From: Saccharothrix sp. NRRL B-16314
Lineage (GTDB): Bacteria; Actinomycetota; Actinomycetes; Mycobacteriales; Pseudonocardiaceae
Direction of reading: 5' to 3'
Assembly: GCF_000716595.1 (NCBI RefSeq)
Contig: NZ_JNXC01000037.1
Location: forward strand, 1 to 64,000
Length of the DNA: 64,000 bases
The notes under the pieces were generated by a model. It was not told the DNA's origin, did not search any database, and saw only the letters and a program-made list of their open reading frames with translations. Positions 43,436 to 52,293 of this stretch are shown here, in pieces. The translations under genes were made by a program, and so were the position numbers. How positions within the stretch are numbered: position 1 is the first letter of the stretch; every line of letters begins with the position of its first letter.

Positions 43436-43561
43436 ACGGGTGACCGCGACCGAGAACGAGGTGACGATGAGTAGCAATGCCGTGGTCGGGCGTCTACCAG
43501 GAGTGAACTGTCAAACGGGTGACGTGCGGAACGTTGCGCGCTTGCCGTACGTTGCCGTGCC

Positions 43562-45880
43562 GTGACCACTCTCCTGGGACGCTTCAAGCAGCGGCTGCGT
43601 CGGTTCGCGCAGAAGCCGGGCTCCGCCGACCTCACGCCCTACCGGAAGCTGCTCGACGAGGTCAACGAGCAGGCCGAGCGCGTGAAGAAGCTCAGTGACG
43701 AGGAGCTGACCGCCGCGGCGGCCGGGCTGCGCGGCAAGGAGGACTTCGGCCGGCCGGAGCTGGTGGAGGTGTGCGCGCTCGGTCGTGAGGCCGCGGAGCG
43801 CGCGCTCGGCCTGCGTCCGTTCGACGTGCAGATCCTCGGCGCCCTCGGCCTCATGGAGGGTCACGTGGTCGAGATGGCCACCGGTGAGGGCAAGACCCTC
43901 TCCGGCGCCATCGCCGCCGCCGGTTTCGCGCTGCGCGGCGACCAGGTGCACGTGGTCTCGGTGAACGACTACCTCGCCCAGCGCGACGCCGAGTGGATGG
44001 GCCCGCTCTACCGGCTCCTCGGCGTCAGCGTCGGCTGGCTCGACCAGAGCTCGAAGCCCGACGAGCGCCGCGCCGCCTACCAGGCCGAAGTCACCTACGC
44101 GTCGGTCTCGGAGATCGGCTTCGACATGCTGCGCGACCGGCTGGCCACCGACGTCGGCGACCGCATCGTGCCCGTGCCGCGCGTCGCGCTGGTGGACGAG
44201 GCCGACTCGGTCCTGGTGGACGAGGCACGCGTGCCGCTGGTCCTGGCGGGCTCCACCGCGGGCCCGGCGGTCGACCCGGCCCTCGCCGACCTGGTCAAGC
44301 GGCTGCGCCGCGACCTGCACTTCGAGATCGACGACGAAGAGCGCAACGTCTACCTGACCGGCGCGGGCAGCGAGCTGGTCGAACGCCAGCTCGGCGGCAT
44401 CGACCTGTACTCCGACGAGCACGTGTCCACCACGCTGAGCAAGGTCAACGTGGCCCTGCACGCGCAGGTGCTGCTGCACCGGGACGTGGACTACATCGTC
44501 CGCGACGGCAAGGTGCACCTGATCAACGACACCCGCGGCCGGATCGCGAAGCTCCAGCGCTGGCCCGACGGCCTCCAGGCGGCGGTCGAGGCGAAGGAGA
44601 ACGTGGCGACCACGGACGCGGGCGAGGTGCTGGACTCGATCACCGTCCAGGCGCTGCTCAACCGCTACCCGTCGGTGTGCGGCATGACCGGCACCGCGGT
44701 GGCCGTCGCCGAGCAGTTGCGCGACTTCTACAAGCTGGAAGTGCTGGTCATCCCGCCGAACGTGGAGACGATCCGGGAGGACGAGGCACCCCGGCTGTAC
44801 ATGACGCTGGAGCAGAAGGAAGCCGCGATCGTCGCCGAGATCAAGGAGGCGCACGAGTCCGGCCGCCCGATCCTGGTCGGCACGCTCGACGTGGCCGAGT
44901 CCGAGCGGCTGTCGCGCAAGCTCGCCGAGGCGGGCCTGGAGTGCGTCGTGCTCAACGCCAAGAACGACGCCGAGGAAGCCTCGATCATCGCCGACGCGGG
45001 CTCGTTCCAGCGGATCACCGTGTCCACCCAGATGGCGGGCCGCGGCACGGACATCCGGCTCGGCGGCCACGACTCGACCGACCGGGAGCGCATCGCCGAA
45101 CTGGGCGGCCTCTACGTGATCGGCACCGGGCGGCACTCCAGCAGCCGGCTGGACGACCAGCTGCGCGGTCGCGCGGGCCGCCAGGGCGACCCGGGCGGCT
45201 CGGTGTTCTTCTCCTCGTTGCAGGACGAGCTGGTCACGCAGTACGTGCCGGACCACGACGAGCCGGCCGAGGTGGACGAGGACGGCCGCATCACCGACGC
45301 GGGCACGCTGCACACCGTCGAGCACGCTCAGCGCGTCGCCGAGGGCGTGCACCTGGAGATCCACCGCAACACGTGGCGGTACAACAAGCTGATCGAGCAC
45401 CAGCGCCAGCTGCTGCTGGAGTTCCGGGACAAGCTGCTCACCACGGACACCGCGTGGCAGGAGCTGTCCGAGCGGAACGCCGACAAGGCGCTCGACCTGA
45501 AGGACCTGGACGAGGACGTCAAGGTCAAGGCGGCGAGGTTGATCGCGCTGCACCACCTGGACCAGCGGTGGAGCGATCACCTGACGTTCCTGACCGACCT
45601 GCGCGAGGGCATCCACCTGCGGGCGCTGGCGCGGCAGAACCCGCTGGACGAGTTCCACCGGGAGGCCATCCCGGCCTTCCACAAGATCATCCCCGACGCG
45701 TGGGACGAGGCCGAGGAGACCTTCGCCAAGGTGGAGATCGACGCCGACGGCGCGCACCTGGCCGAGGCGGGCGTCCAGCGGCCGAACACCACCTGGACGT
45801 ACCTGGTCAACGACAACCCGTTCTCGTCCGGCCTGGAGGAGACGTTCAAGGGGCTGGTGAAGCTCGTCCGACGTCGGTGA
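43562..45880 (+). CDS. secA2: Accessory Sec translocation ATPase SecA2
   Basis: A 772-residue SecA paralogue, shorter than the housekeeping SecA (about 900 or more) because the variable and C-terminal zinc regions are missing. That is the SecA2 pattern of actinobacteria. It has ATPase motifs MATGEGKTLSGAI (Walker A), the DEADSVLVDEAR Walker B, and ISTQMAGRGTDI-type motif (VSTQMAGRGTDIRLGG). It drives export of a subset of proteins through SecYEG with SecA1. It starts at GTG 43562 and stands alone. Confidence 0.9.
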   Translation: MTTLLGRFKQRLRRFAQKPGSADLTPYRKLLDEVNEQAERVKKLSDEELTAAAAGLRGKEDFGRPELVEVCALGREAAERALGLRPFDVQILGALGLMEGHVVEMATGEGKTLSGAIAAAGFALRGDQVHVVSVNDYLAQRDAEWMGPLYRLLGVSVGWLDQSSKPDERRAAYQAEVTYASVSEIGFDMLRDRLATDVGDRIVPVPRVALVDEADSVLVDEARVPLVLAGSTAGPAVDPALADLVKRLRRDLHFEIDDEERNVYLTGAGSELVERQLGGIDLYSDEHVSTTLSKVNVALHAQVLLHRDVDYIVRDGKVHLINDTRGRIAKLQRWPDGLQAAVEAKENVATTDAGEVLDSITVQALLNRYPSVCGMTGTAVAVAEQLRDFYKLEVLVIPPNVETIREDEAPRLYMTLEQKEAAIVAEIKEAHESGRPILVGTLDVAESERLSRKLAEAGLECVVLNAKNDAEEASIIADAGSFQRITVSTQMAGRGTDIRLGGHDSTDRERIAELGGLYVIGTGRHSSSRLDDQLRGRAGRQGDPGGSVFFSSLQDELVTQYVPDHDEPAEVDEDGRITDAGTLHTVEHAQRVAEGVHLEIHRNTWRYNKLIEHQRQLLLEFRDKLLTTDTAWQELSERNADKALDLKDLDEDVKVKAARLIALHHLDQRWSDHLTFLTDLREGIHLRALARQNPLDEFHREAIPAFHKIIPDAWDEAEETFAKVEIDADGAHLAEAGVQRPNTTWTYLVNDNPFSSGLEETFKGLVKLVRRR

Positions 45881-45894
45881 CCACGGGTGGCCGT

Positions 45895-45920
45895 GCGGGC
45901 TGGGAGCAGACCCAGCCCGC
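45895..45920. terminator. Bidirectional GC hairpin between secA2 and 45929-46210
   Basis: A 10-bp perfect stem GCGGGCTGGG/CCCAGCCCGC with a 6-base loop between two convergent genes; no U run. Confidence 0.55.
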
Positions 45921-45928
45921 GGCGGCCG

Positions 45929-46210
45929 TCAGTGGGCGGGGGCGGACACCTTCTTGCCCTCGACCGGCTCCGCTTGGCGCGGGAGGGTGGCCGGTCTCGG
46001 CATCCGCTGCGCCACCGCCTGCTCGGTGAGCGCACGGATCTCCGCCAGGATGTCCAAGTGGTGCTGGGACGGTGGCGGACCGACGAGGTTCGAATGGTCG
46101 AACGCGGTGCGTTCGGCCTTGTGGGCGAGGTTCTGAATGCGCCGGATCAGGTCCCACTCCTGGTCCGTGCGCGTCGAGCGCCGTTGCTCAGTCACCCCGG
46201 AAGCAGACAC
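45929..46210 (-). CDS. Small hypothetical protein
   Basis: A 93-residue, soluble, helical protein with no recognised domain. The middle has QEWDLIRRIQNLAHKAERTA and PSQHHLDILAEIRALTEQAV; both termini are polar. It converges on secA2. The start is GTG 46210; GTG 46192 in frame is possible. Codon usage looks native and the frame has no better rival, so I call it a gene of unknown function. Confidence 0.55.
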   Translation of the reverse strand: MSASGVTEQRRSTRTDQEWDLIRRIQNLAHKAERTAFDHSNLVGPPPSQHHLDILAEIRALTEQAVAQRMPRPATLPRQAEPVEGKKVSAPAH

Positions 46211-46307
46211 CTCACGTCGGGTGAACGTAAATCACCTGGCAGTGCGAACTTCGCTGGGTCGACTGAGCTACCCGTGCCGGTGTCGTCGAAACGCACCGAT
46301 CAGGCGA

Positions 46308-47258
46308 CTAAAGCCGCCACCGCTGGGCGAGATGCCATGCCGCACAGGCATTGACGTCCAGCACATATGTAGTCGCCGTGCCGCATTGGTGGGCCGCGGT
46401 GCCCGGATCGACCGGTTGCCCGTGACCCATTCCGGTGACGGTGTGGGTTTCGACCACCGGTGACCCACCGCTGTCGCGGTACACCGCATGGGGGTAACCC
46501 GCGACGGTGTCGGTGACGTCCGCGGTGGCGTCCGCGCCGTGCACGTCGGTCCACTGCTCGACGATCTCCCGCTGGTTGGCCACGGCGACCGTGTAGTCCG
46601 CGGTGCCGTGCCACACGGTCATGGTCGGCCAGGGGCCGCGGTGGGCGGTCGCCGCACGCACCTTGTCGCCCCACTGCCGGGCGGTCAGGTTCCGGCCCGG
46701 GTTCATGCAGCCGAACGCGTCGAACGCGGTGGTGGCGCAGCCGAACGGCAGGCCGGCCACCACCCCGCCGCCCGAGAACACGTCCGGGTACGCCGCCAGC
46801 AGCACCGACGTCATCGCGCCGCCCGCGGACAGACCGGTGGCGTAGCTCGCGGACGTGCCGAAGTCGGCCTTCGTCCGCGCCACCATCGACGCGATCGACG
46901 CGACCTCGCCGAATCCGCGGGTCGTGTCCGCGAACTGGAACCAGTTGAAGCACTTGTTGTAGTTGTTCGTGCTCTGCTGCTGCGGCAGCACGACGGCGAA
47001 CCGGAGCCGTTCGGCCAGCGACACCCAGCCGCTGGACGTGCCGTAGCGGGCGTCCTGGGTGCAGCCGTGCAGGACCACCACCAGCGGTCGGCCGGCGGGC
47101 AGGCCGTCCGGCACGTAGCGGAACATCCTGAGGTTCCCGGGGTTCGACCCGAACGCCGGCACCTCGGTGACGGTCGCGGCGTCGGCCTGTGGCGCGACCA
47201 GCGGGGTTGTCGACAGCAGGGACACCGACAGCAGGGCGATCAACGTCAGCACGCGCAT
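46308..47258 (-). CDS. Secreted PHB depolymerase-type esterase
   Basis: A 316-residue exported alpha/beta hydrolase of the esterase_phb family. A signal peptide (MRVLTLIALLSVSLLSTTPL, cleaved near ADAATV) precedes the oxyanion-hole LHGCTQDA, nucleophile Ser in TGLSAGGAMTS, Asp in HGTADYTV and His in GMGHGQPVD. Members cut polyhydroxyalkanoate or acetyl/feruloyl esters of xylan. No substrate-binding module follows, so a soluble ester or oligomer substrate is equally likely. ATG 47258 has AAGGAGGT upstream. It diverges from another secreted esterase gene. Confidence 0.85.
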   Translation of the reverse strand: MRVLTLIALLSVSLLSTTPLVAPQADAATVTEVPAFGSNPGNLRMFRYVPDGLPAGRPLVVVLHGCTQDARYGTSSGWVSLAERLRFAVVLPQQQSTNNYNKCFNWFQFADTTRGFGEVASIASMVARTKADFGTSASYATGLSAGGAMTSVLLAAYPDVFSGGGVVAGLPFGCATTAFDAFGCMNPGRNLTARQWGDKVRAATAHRGPWPTMTVWHGTADYTVAVANQREIVEQWTDVHGADATADVTDTVAGYPHAVYRDSGGSPVVETHTVTGMGHGQPVDPGTAAHQCGTATTYVLDVNACAAWHLAQRWRL

Positions 47259-47386
47259 GCGGACCTCCTTGTCCGCTTCTCGACCGTAGAAGTCCTCCCC
47301 GGGCGGCACGATGGCGCGGCGCACCACATCGACCCGGCGCGACATGGCGACCGGACCCATTACGCGGCAAGGTGGAGCGACTTACC

Positions 47387-48697
47387 GTGCCACGGGTGAA
47401 CATCGCCGTTCCGCTGATCGCAGCGCTCCTCGCGACGACGGCGCAGGCCGTTCCCGCGTCCGCCCAAGGATGCGGGCCCCTGCGCGTTCCCGGTGCCGCG
47501 CACCAGGAACTGACCCACCTCGCCGACCTGTCCACCGCGGGCGGGCGCACCGATCCCGCCGACTGGGCCGGGCTCACCCCGGCCGGTCTGCCCGCGCCGA
47601 CCCCCGTGTCCGGCACGCAGGTGGACGGCTACTTCCCCGACACGTCCACCGGCAACACCAACCACGGCTGGGCGCACGACTCGCAGTTCGTGATCCGGCT
47701 GCCGGAGCGCTGGAACGGCGGCCTCGTCGTGGCCGGCTCTCCCGGCGTGCGCGAGCAGTACGCCAACGACCGCGCCATCAGCGATTTCGTGCTGGCCCGC
47801 GGGTACGCGTTCGCGTCCACCGACAAGGGCAACACCGGTGCCGCGTTCCACCAGGACGGCCGACGGCCGGGTGACGCGATCGTCGAGTGGAACCACCGGG
47901 TCACGCAGCTGACCCGTGCGGCGAAGGTCGTGGTGGCGCAGCGGTACTGCCGGCCGCCGTCGCGCACGCTGGCCACCGGCATCTCCAACGGCGGCTACCT
48001 GGTGCGGTGGCAGCTGGAGAACCACCCCGAGCTGTACGACGGCGGCGTGGACTGGGAGGGCACGCTGTGGTCCGCGCGCGGGCCGAACCTGCTGACCTTC
48101 CTGCCGCCCGCGCTGACGGGGTACGCGACCGGCGACAAGGCGGCGGTGGTGGCGGCCGGGTTCCCCGCCGAGTCGGAGTTCCTGTGGGCGTTCCACCACC
48201 AGTACTACTGGGACCTGACCCAGCGGATCTACCGGGAGGAGCTCGACCCGGCGTGGGACGGTGACACGGTGGCGGGCACGCCGTTCTGCGCGCCCGGCAC
48301 GCCGTCGTGCGACGCGGACTACGACTACCTCTCGCGGCCGGAGGCGCAGCGGGCGGTGTCGCGGATCGCGTTGACGGGGCGGATCGGGAAGCCGCTGCTC
48401 ACGCTGCACGGCACGTTGGACGTCCTGCTGCCGATCTCCCAGGACTCCGACGTGTACGCGGACATGGTGCGGGAGGCGGGGCGCGGCGCGTTGTTCCGCT
48501 ACTACCGGATCGAGGGCGGGACGCACGTCGACTCGCTGTTCGACGCGTTCCCGGACCGGCTGCGGCCGTTGACGCCGTGCCACCGGTCGGCGTTCGCGGC
48601 CCTGGAGGGCTGGCTGTCCTCCGGCACCCGGCCTCCCGCTTCCACGACGGTGCCCCGTCCGGCGGCGGTGAACGCCACGGAGTGCGCGCTGTCCTGA
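47387..48697 (+). CDS. Secreted alpha/beta hydrolase (tannase or hydroxybutyrate-oligomer hydrolase-like)
   Basis: A 436-residue exported protein. A signal peptide (VNIAVPLIAALLATTAQAVPASA) precedes a hydrolase domain with nucleophile Ser in TGISNGGYLVRW, an Asp candidate in HGTLDVLLPI and His in EGGTHVDSLF. Several Cys pairs suggest disulfides. The pattern SNGG plus TD/GG-H spacing recalls tannase/feruloyl esterases and 3-hydroxybutyrate oligomer hydrolases, but the protein is shorter than either classic form. It starts at GTG 47387 behind GGTGGAG; GTG 47396 is possible. Confidence 0.75.
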   Translation: MPRVNIAVPLIAALLATTAQAVPASAQGCGPLRVPGAAHQELTHLADLSTAGGRTDPADWAGLTPAGLPAPTPVSGTQVDGYFPDTSTGNTNHGWAHDSQFVIRLPERWNGGLVVAGSPGVREQYANDRAISDFVLARGYAFASTDKGNTGAAFHQDGRRPGDAIVEWNHRVTQLTRAAKVVVAQRYCRPPSRTLATGISNGGYLVRWQLENHPELYDGGVDWEGTLWSARGPNLLTFLPPALTGYATGDKAAVVAAGFPAESEFLWAFHHQYYWDLTQRIYREELDPAWDGDTVAGTPFCAPGTPSCDADYDYLSRPEAQRAVSRIALTGRIGKPLLTLHGTLDVLLPISQDSDVYADMVREAGRGALFRYYRIEGGTHVDSLFDAFPDRLRPLTPCHRSAFAALEGWLSSGTRPPASTTVPRPAAVNATECALS

Positions 48698-48700
48698 GTC

Positions 48701-48749
48701 GTCCCGCCGCTCGGCGTGCTCTGGGGGCGGCCGAGCGGCGGGACTTTCC
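48701..48749 (+). terminator. Strong rho-independent-like terminator
   Basis: A 14-bp perfect stem GTCCCGCCGCTCGG/CCGAGCGGCGGGAC with a 16-base loop followed by TTTCC, three bases after the esterase stop. Confidence 0.75.
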
Positions 48750-48756
48750 CCGATCG

Positions 48757-49110
48757 TCAGCGGGGCAGGTACCGGCTCAGGACTTCGGCCTCCGCGCGGA
48801 CCCGGTCGGCGAGGTCGGTGCGGCCGAGCCGGTCGTACTCCGCCGCGGCGGCGGAGCGTTCCCGGATCTCGTTCTCGACGATCGACCGCAGGTCGGCCTC
48901 GGTGAGGTGGCGGCGTTCCGCTTCCGCCGCACCGAGGCCGCTCGCCGCGCCCGCGAAGTGCTCGCTCACCTCGACCGCGTCCGGCTGGTGGTCGGTGGGG
49001 ACGGCCTCGGCGTTGTCGATCGCCGCCAAGGCGGAGCGGAGTGCGGTGACGGCGACGACGTCCCGGCCCTTGAGGGCCGCTTTCAGGTCGCCGCGCAGAG
49101 TGGCGCGCAT
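48757..49110 (-). CDS. GatB/YqeY domain protein
   Basis: A 117-residue helical protein of the YqeY family, related to the tail domain of the amidotransferase subunit GatB: MRATLRGDLKAALKGRDVVA, then LRSIVENEIRERSAAAAEY and VLSRYLPR. It may act with tRNA or amidotransferases; the role is not established. It diverges from a TetR gene with only 36 bases between, so the shared palindrome there may control both. Confidence 0.82.
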   Translation of the reverse strand: MRATLRGDLKAALKGRDVVAVTALRSALAAIDNAEAVPTDHQPDAVEVSEHFAGAASGLGAAEAERRHLTEADLRSIVENEIRERSAAAAEYDRLGRTDLADRVRAEAEVLSRYLPR

Positions 49111-49125
49111 GGGTGAACAATAGCA

Positions 49126-49137
49126 ATACGGCTGTAT
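49126..49137. promoter_or_regulatory. ATAC-N4-GTAT palindrome between YqeY and TetR genes
   Basis: A short inverted repeat centred in a 36-base divergent intergenic region, a likely operator for the adjacent TetR protein. Confidence 0.4.
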
Positions 49138-49146
49138 GGTATCGGT

Positions 49147-49773
49147 GTGCCCAGGGTTGCCGATCACGATCAGCGCCGGACCCAGATCGCCCGCGCGTTC
49201 CAGCGCCTGCTCGCCGCCGAGGGGTTCGCCGCCGTCTCGTTCGCGCGGGTGGCGACCGAGGCCGGCATCTCGGTCGGGCTCATCCAGCACTACTTCGCCG
49301 GCAAGGACGTGCTGCTCCACTTCGCCTACGAGGACGCCGCGCGGCGCCTGACCGAGCGGGTTCGGGTTCGGGTCCGCGATGGCGAGGCGGCCCGGCTCCC
49401 GCTCGCGGAGGTGCTGCTCGACAGCCTGGTCGAACTGCTGCCGCTCGACGCGGAGCGGAACGTCGAGTACCGCGTCCGGCAGGGGTTGCAGGCCCAGGCG
49501 GCGCACCATTCCGGGTTGGCCGATGTCGCCCGGCAGGCAGGCCGCGACCTGCTCGGACACGTCTCCGCGGTGATCGGGAACGGGATCGGACGCGGTGAGG
49601 TCGGGCCTGGCGTGGACGCCGTGCTCGCCGCGCGGACGATCCTCGCGACCGTGCAGGGGCTGGCCGATCAGGTCGCGCTCTCGGGCGCGGACGCGTTCCC
49701 CGCGCGGGACGTGCTCCGGCCGGTCATCGGCCTGGTGTTCAACGGGCAGAACGGCTTACCCCCGACGCGGTGA
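49147..49773 (+). CDS. TetR-family regulator
   Basis: A 208-residue TetR protein: helix-turn-helix RRTQIARAFQRLLAAEGFAA to GISVGLIQHYFAGKDVLLHFA, followed by a helical ligand domain (BetI-like C-terminal region). It starts at GTG 49147. The gene downstream is a broken carboxylesterase, which may have been its original target; the divergent YqeY gene is the other candidate. Confidence 0.85.
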   Translation: MPRVADHDQRRTQIARAFQRLLAAEGFAAVSFARVATEAGISVGLIQHYFAGKDVLLHFAYEDAARRLTERVRVRVRDGEAARLPLAEVLLDSLVELLPLDAERNVEYRVRQGLQAQAAHHSGLADVARQAGRDLLGHVSAVIGNGIGRGEVGPGVDAVLAARTILATVQGLADQVALSGADAFPARDVLRPVIGLVFNGQNGLPPTR

Positions 49774-49799
49774 CGGACCGCGTGCGCCGGCGTTCGGGG

Positions 49800-49999
49800 C
49801 CGTTCGACGCCGTGCGCTACCCGCTCGACCGCTCCTCGAGCCTCGTCTGGGCCCGGATCTGCACGGATCGGGCGTGGGCACAGCCCGCCTGGGACCTCGG
49901 CCGGACCTTCGCCGCGCACGCCGACACGTAATTCTACGAGTTCGCGCACGGGACTACCTGGCCGAGCATCGACTGGAGTTCTGGGCGCGGATGCCCTGA
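49800..49999 (+). pseudogene. C-terminal remnant of a type B carboxylesterase
   Basis: One frame reads DAVRYPLDRSSSLVWARI, TDRAWAQPAWDLGRTFAA and then HADT-stop-FYEFAHG (TAA at 49929). This matches the region before and after the YEFAD string of type B carboxylesterases. EHRLEFWARMP near the end, in another frame, resembles their H-x2-FW terminus. The N-terminal 400 or so residues, with the catalytic Ser, are missing. Confidence 0.5.
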
Positions 50000-50014
50000 G
50001 GCACACTTCCGGAC

Positions 50015-50442
50015 GTGGAACCCTACGAAGGCCGGCTGGAGCTCGAGTGGGTCATGAACTGGTCGATGTCCGTGCCGCTGAACGCCCACGGCAAGATCAC
50101 GTTCACCGAGGACGGGTGGTCGGGCCACGCCGTTCCGGCGACGGCCGGCGATCGGAGTTTCCTATACTGGGACAGCCCCTTCACGCTTCGGCTGGACGAC
50201 GGTCGCAGCTTCGAAGCCGCTGTGGGCGAACCCGACGAGAACGGAACGTTCCCGCTGTGGCCCTTTGAGACCTGGACGGAACCGAACCCGGCCTGCCCCG
50301 GTGCGAAGCGCCGATGCGGCAGAGCGGCGCGTACACGAGCCTCGGCGAGGGTGGCGGGGAGTGCTCCATATTCGAGTGCGCCGCCTGCTCGAGCAAGCAC
50401 ATGCGTCCCCACACCGCTGCGCCCTGGCTGGACGCTCCTTAA
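50015..50442 (+). pseudogene. Frameshifted small gene with a Cys-rich C-terminus
   Basis: From GTG 50015 the frame gives ELEWVMNWSMSVPLNAHGKI, FTEDGWSGHAVPATAGDRSF and LRLDDGRSFEAAVGE. Near 50262-50275 the sensible reading moves to another frame: DGTEPGLPRCEAPMRQSGAY, then GEGGGECSIFECAACSSKHM, ending APWLDAP at TAA 50440. Joined, this is about 142 residues with a CxxxxC-x2-C pattern. The uninterrupted first frame would run on into antisense of the next gene as low-quality sequence. No family recognised. Either a real frameshift or one sequence error. Confidence 0.5.
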
Positions 50443-52289
50443 CCTCCCAGCACCTTCATCAGCCGGAGCGCGAGCTGGACCTCCAGCACCCGTTCCGGCG
50501 ACTGCCAGTCCTCCCCCAGCAGGCTCGCCACCCGGTCCAGCCGCTGCACCACCGTGTTCACGTGCACGTGCAGCTCGTCCTTCGCCCGGCTGAGGTTCGC
50601 GCCGCACGCGAAGTACGCCGTCACCGTGCGGACCAGCTCCGTGCCACGGCTCGCGTCGTAGTCCAGCAACGGCCCGAGCGTGGCCCGGACGTACCCGGCG
50701 ACGTCGGCCCGGTCACCGAGCAGCACACCCACGAAACCCAGGTCCGCCAACGTCCCCCCGGTGCCCTTCCGATCGAGCTGGAGCAACGCCTTCAGGCACC
50801 GCACCGCCTCGGCATGCGCGGCGGCCACGCCCTCGGGACCGTGCGCCGGCCCGCCGGACCCGACCGTCACCGGCAACCCGACCGCCTTGCCGAGCACCCG
50901 CGCCGCGTCCTTCGCCGCGCACCCCAGGTCCGCCCCGGGCAGCACCAGCACCACGTGCTCACCGTGCACGCCCGCCAGCCCGCGGCACGACGACGCGTGG
51001 TGCGCGGCGGCGGCCAGCAGCCGGTCACGGGGGCCGTCGGCGACCAGGACCACGTGGTCCGCGGCCAACTCCACCCCCACCCGGCGGGCACGGGCGCGCA
51101 ACGCGACCGAGTCGACCACGGACGTCAGGAGGTCGGTGATCAGCTCGCCGCGCACCTTGTTCTCCGCCTCCGCGACCGTGCGGCGCAGGAGCAGCAGCAG
51201 GGCGGTGACGACACCGGCGCGTTCGAACAGCCGGCGGTCGGCGTCGCCGAGGTCCGCGCGGTCGGTGAGCGTGATGCTGCCCAGCAGCTCACGCCCCGCC
51301 AGCACCGCGCACACCCACGTGCCTTCCTGCGGGATGGCCCGACCGCTGGCACGGGACGCGTTGACCGCCGCACGGGGTGCGAGCGCGCGCGACGTGCCGA
51401 TGCGGGCCAGCTCACCGCCGTCGTTGTCGTGCACCACGATCCCGCCGTCGAGCACCTTGGCCACCGCGGCGGCCACCTCGGGCACGTCCGCGCCGCGCAG
51501 CACCAGGTCGGTGAGCCGGTCGTGCGCCTCCTCGGCTCGACGCATGGCCTCGTTGTGCGCGCGGATCGTCTCGCCCGCCGCGCGGGTCTCCTCCAGCAGG
51601 TGCGCGGTGTCCAGCGCGATGGCCGCGTGGTCCGCCAGCGACGACAGCAGCGCCACCTCGTCGGGCGGGAACTGGCGGGGTGAGCGGTTGGCCGCGTAGA
51701 GCACGCCGATGACCCGGCGGTCCAGCTTCAGCGGCACGCCCAGGATCGCGACCAGGCCCTCGTCCCGCACCGCCGAGTCGATCGGGCCGGTGTGGTTGAA
51801 CCGGTCGTCGGCGAAGTAGTCGGCCGTCACGTACGGCTGCGCCGTCTGCGCCACCAGCCCGCCCAGGCCTTCGCCCATGCCCAGCCGAACCTGTTGGAAC
51901 AGCGCGGAGATCGACCCGTCGGTGACCCTCATGTACGTGCCGCGCTCGCCCGGCTCGTTCATGCTCAGGTAGGCGATGTCCGCGCCCAGCAGCAGCCGGG
52001 CGCGGCGCACGATGGACCGCAGCACCGCGTCCGGGTCACGGACGCCGGCCAGGTCGTTCGCGGTGTCGAACAGCGCTTCCAGTTCCGTCTCACGGCGGCG
52101 GTGCGCGGTGAGCGTGCGGCGGATCCGCAACGCCCACTCCGTGGCGCGGGCGACGCGGTCCACCTCCCGATCGGGCAGCCCCGCCGCACGCGCCGCGGGG
52201 AGCACCGCCGCCAGCCGCTCACTGCCCGCGTCCGTCGCGAGCAGGTCGAGCAACTCCAGCAGGTGCTCCACCGCGTCCGCCTCGCTCAT
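50439..52289 (-). CDS. GAF and PucR/CdaR-type transcriptional regulator
   Basis: A 616-residue regulator. A GAF sensor domain (residues of about 80-215, LLGADIAYLSMNEPGERGTY and GLVAILGVPLKLDRRVIGVL) is followed by a central CdaR-like domain and the C-terminal PucR helix-turn-helix (YFACGANLSRAKDELHVHVN and TVVQRLDRVASLLG). Such proteins activate carbon-source genes when a ligand or redox state is sensed. It is last in the operon with bdhA and the MHS transporter (4-base gap), so it probably controls them. Its 3' end overlaps the frameshifted gene by four bases. Confidence 0.9.
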   Translation of the reverse strand: MSEADAVEHLLELLDLLATDAGSERLAAVLPAARAAGLPDREVDRVARATEWALRIRRTLTAHRRRETELEALFDTANDLAGVRDPDAVLRSIVRRARLLLGADIAYLSMNEPGERGTYMRVTDGSISALFQQVRLGMGEGLGGLVAQTAQPYVTADYFADDRFNHTGPIDSAVRDEGLVAILGVPLKLDRRVIGVLYAANRSPRQFPPDEVALLSSLADHAAIALDTAHLLEETRAAGETIRAHNEAMRRAEEAHDRLTDLVLRGADVPEVAAAVAKVLDGGIVVHDNDGGELARIGTSRALAPRAAVNASRASGRAIPQEGTWVCAVLAGRELLGSITLTDRADLGDADRRLFERAGVVTALLLLLRRTVAEAENKVRGELITDLLTSVVDSVALRARARRVGVELAADHVVLVADGPRDRLLAAAAHHASSCRGLAGVHGEHVVLVLPGADLGCAAKDAARVLGKAVGLPVTVGSGGPAHGPEGVAAAHAEAVRCLKALLQLDRKGTGGTLADLGFVGVLLGDRADVAGYVRATLGPLLDYDASRGTELVRTVTAYFACGANLSRAKDELHVHVNTVVQRLDRVASLLGEDWQSPERVLEVQLALRLMKVLGG

Positions 52290-52293
52290 ACCG

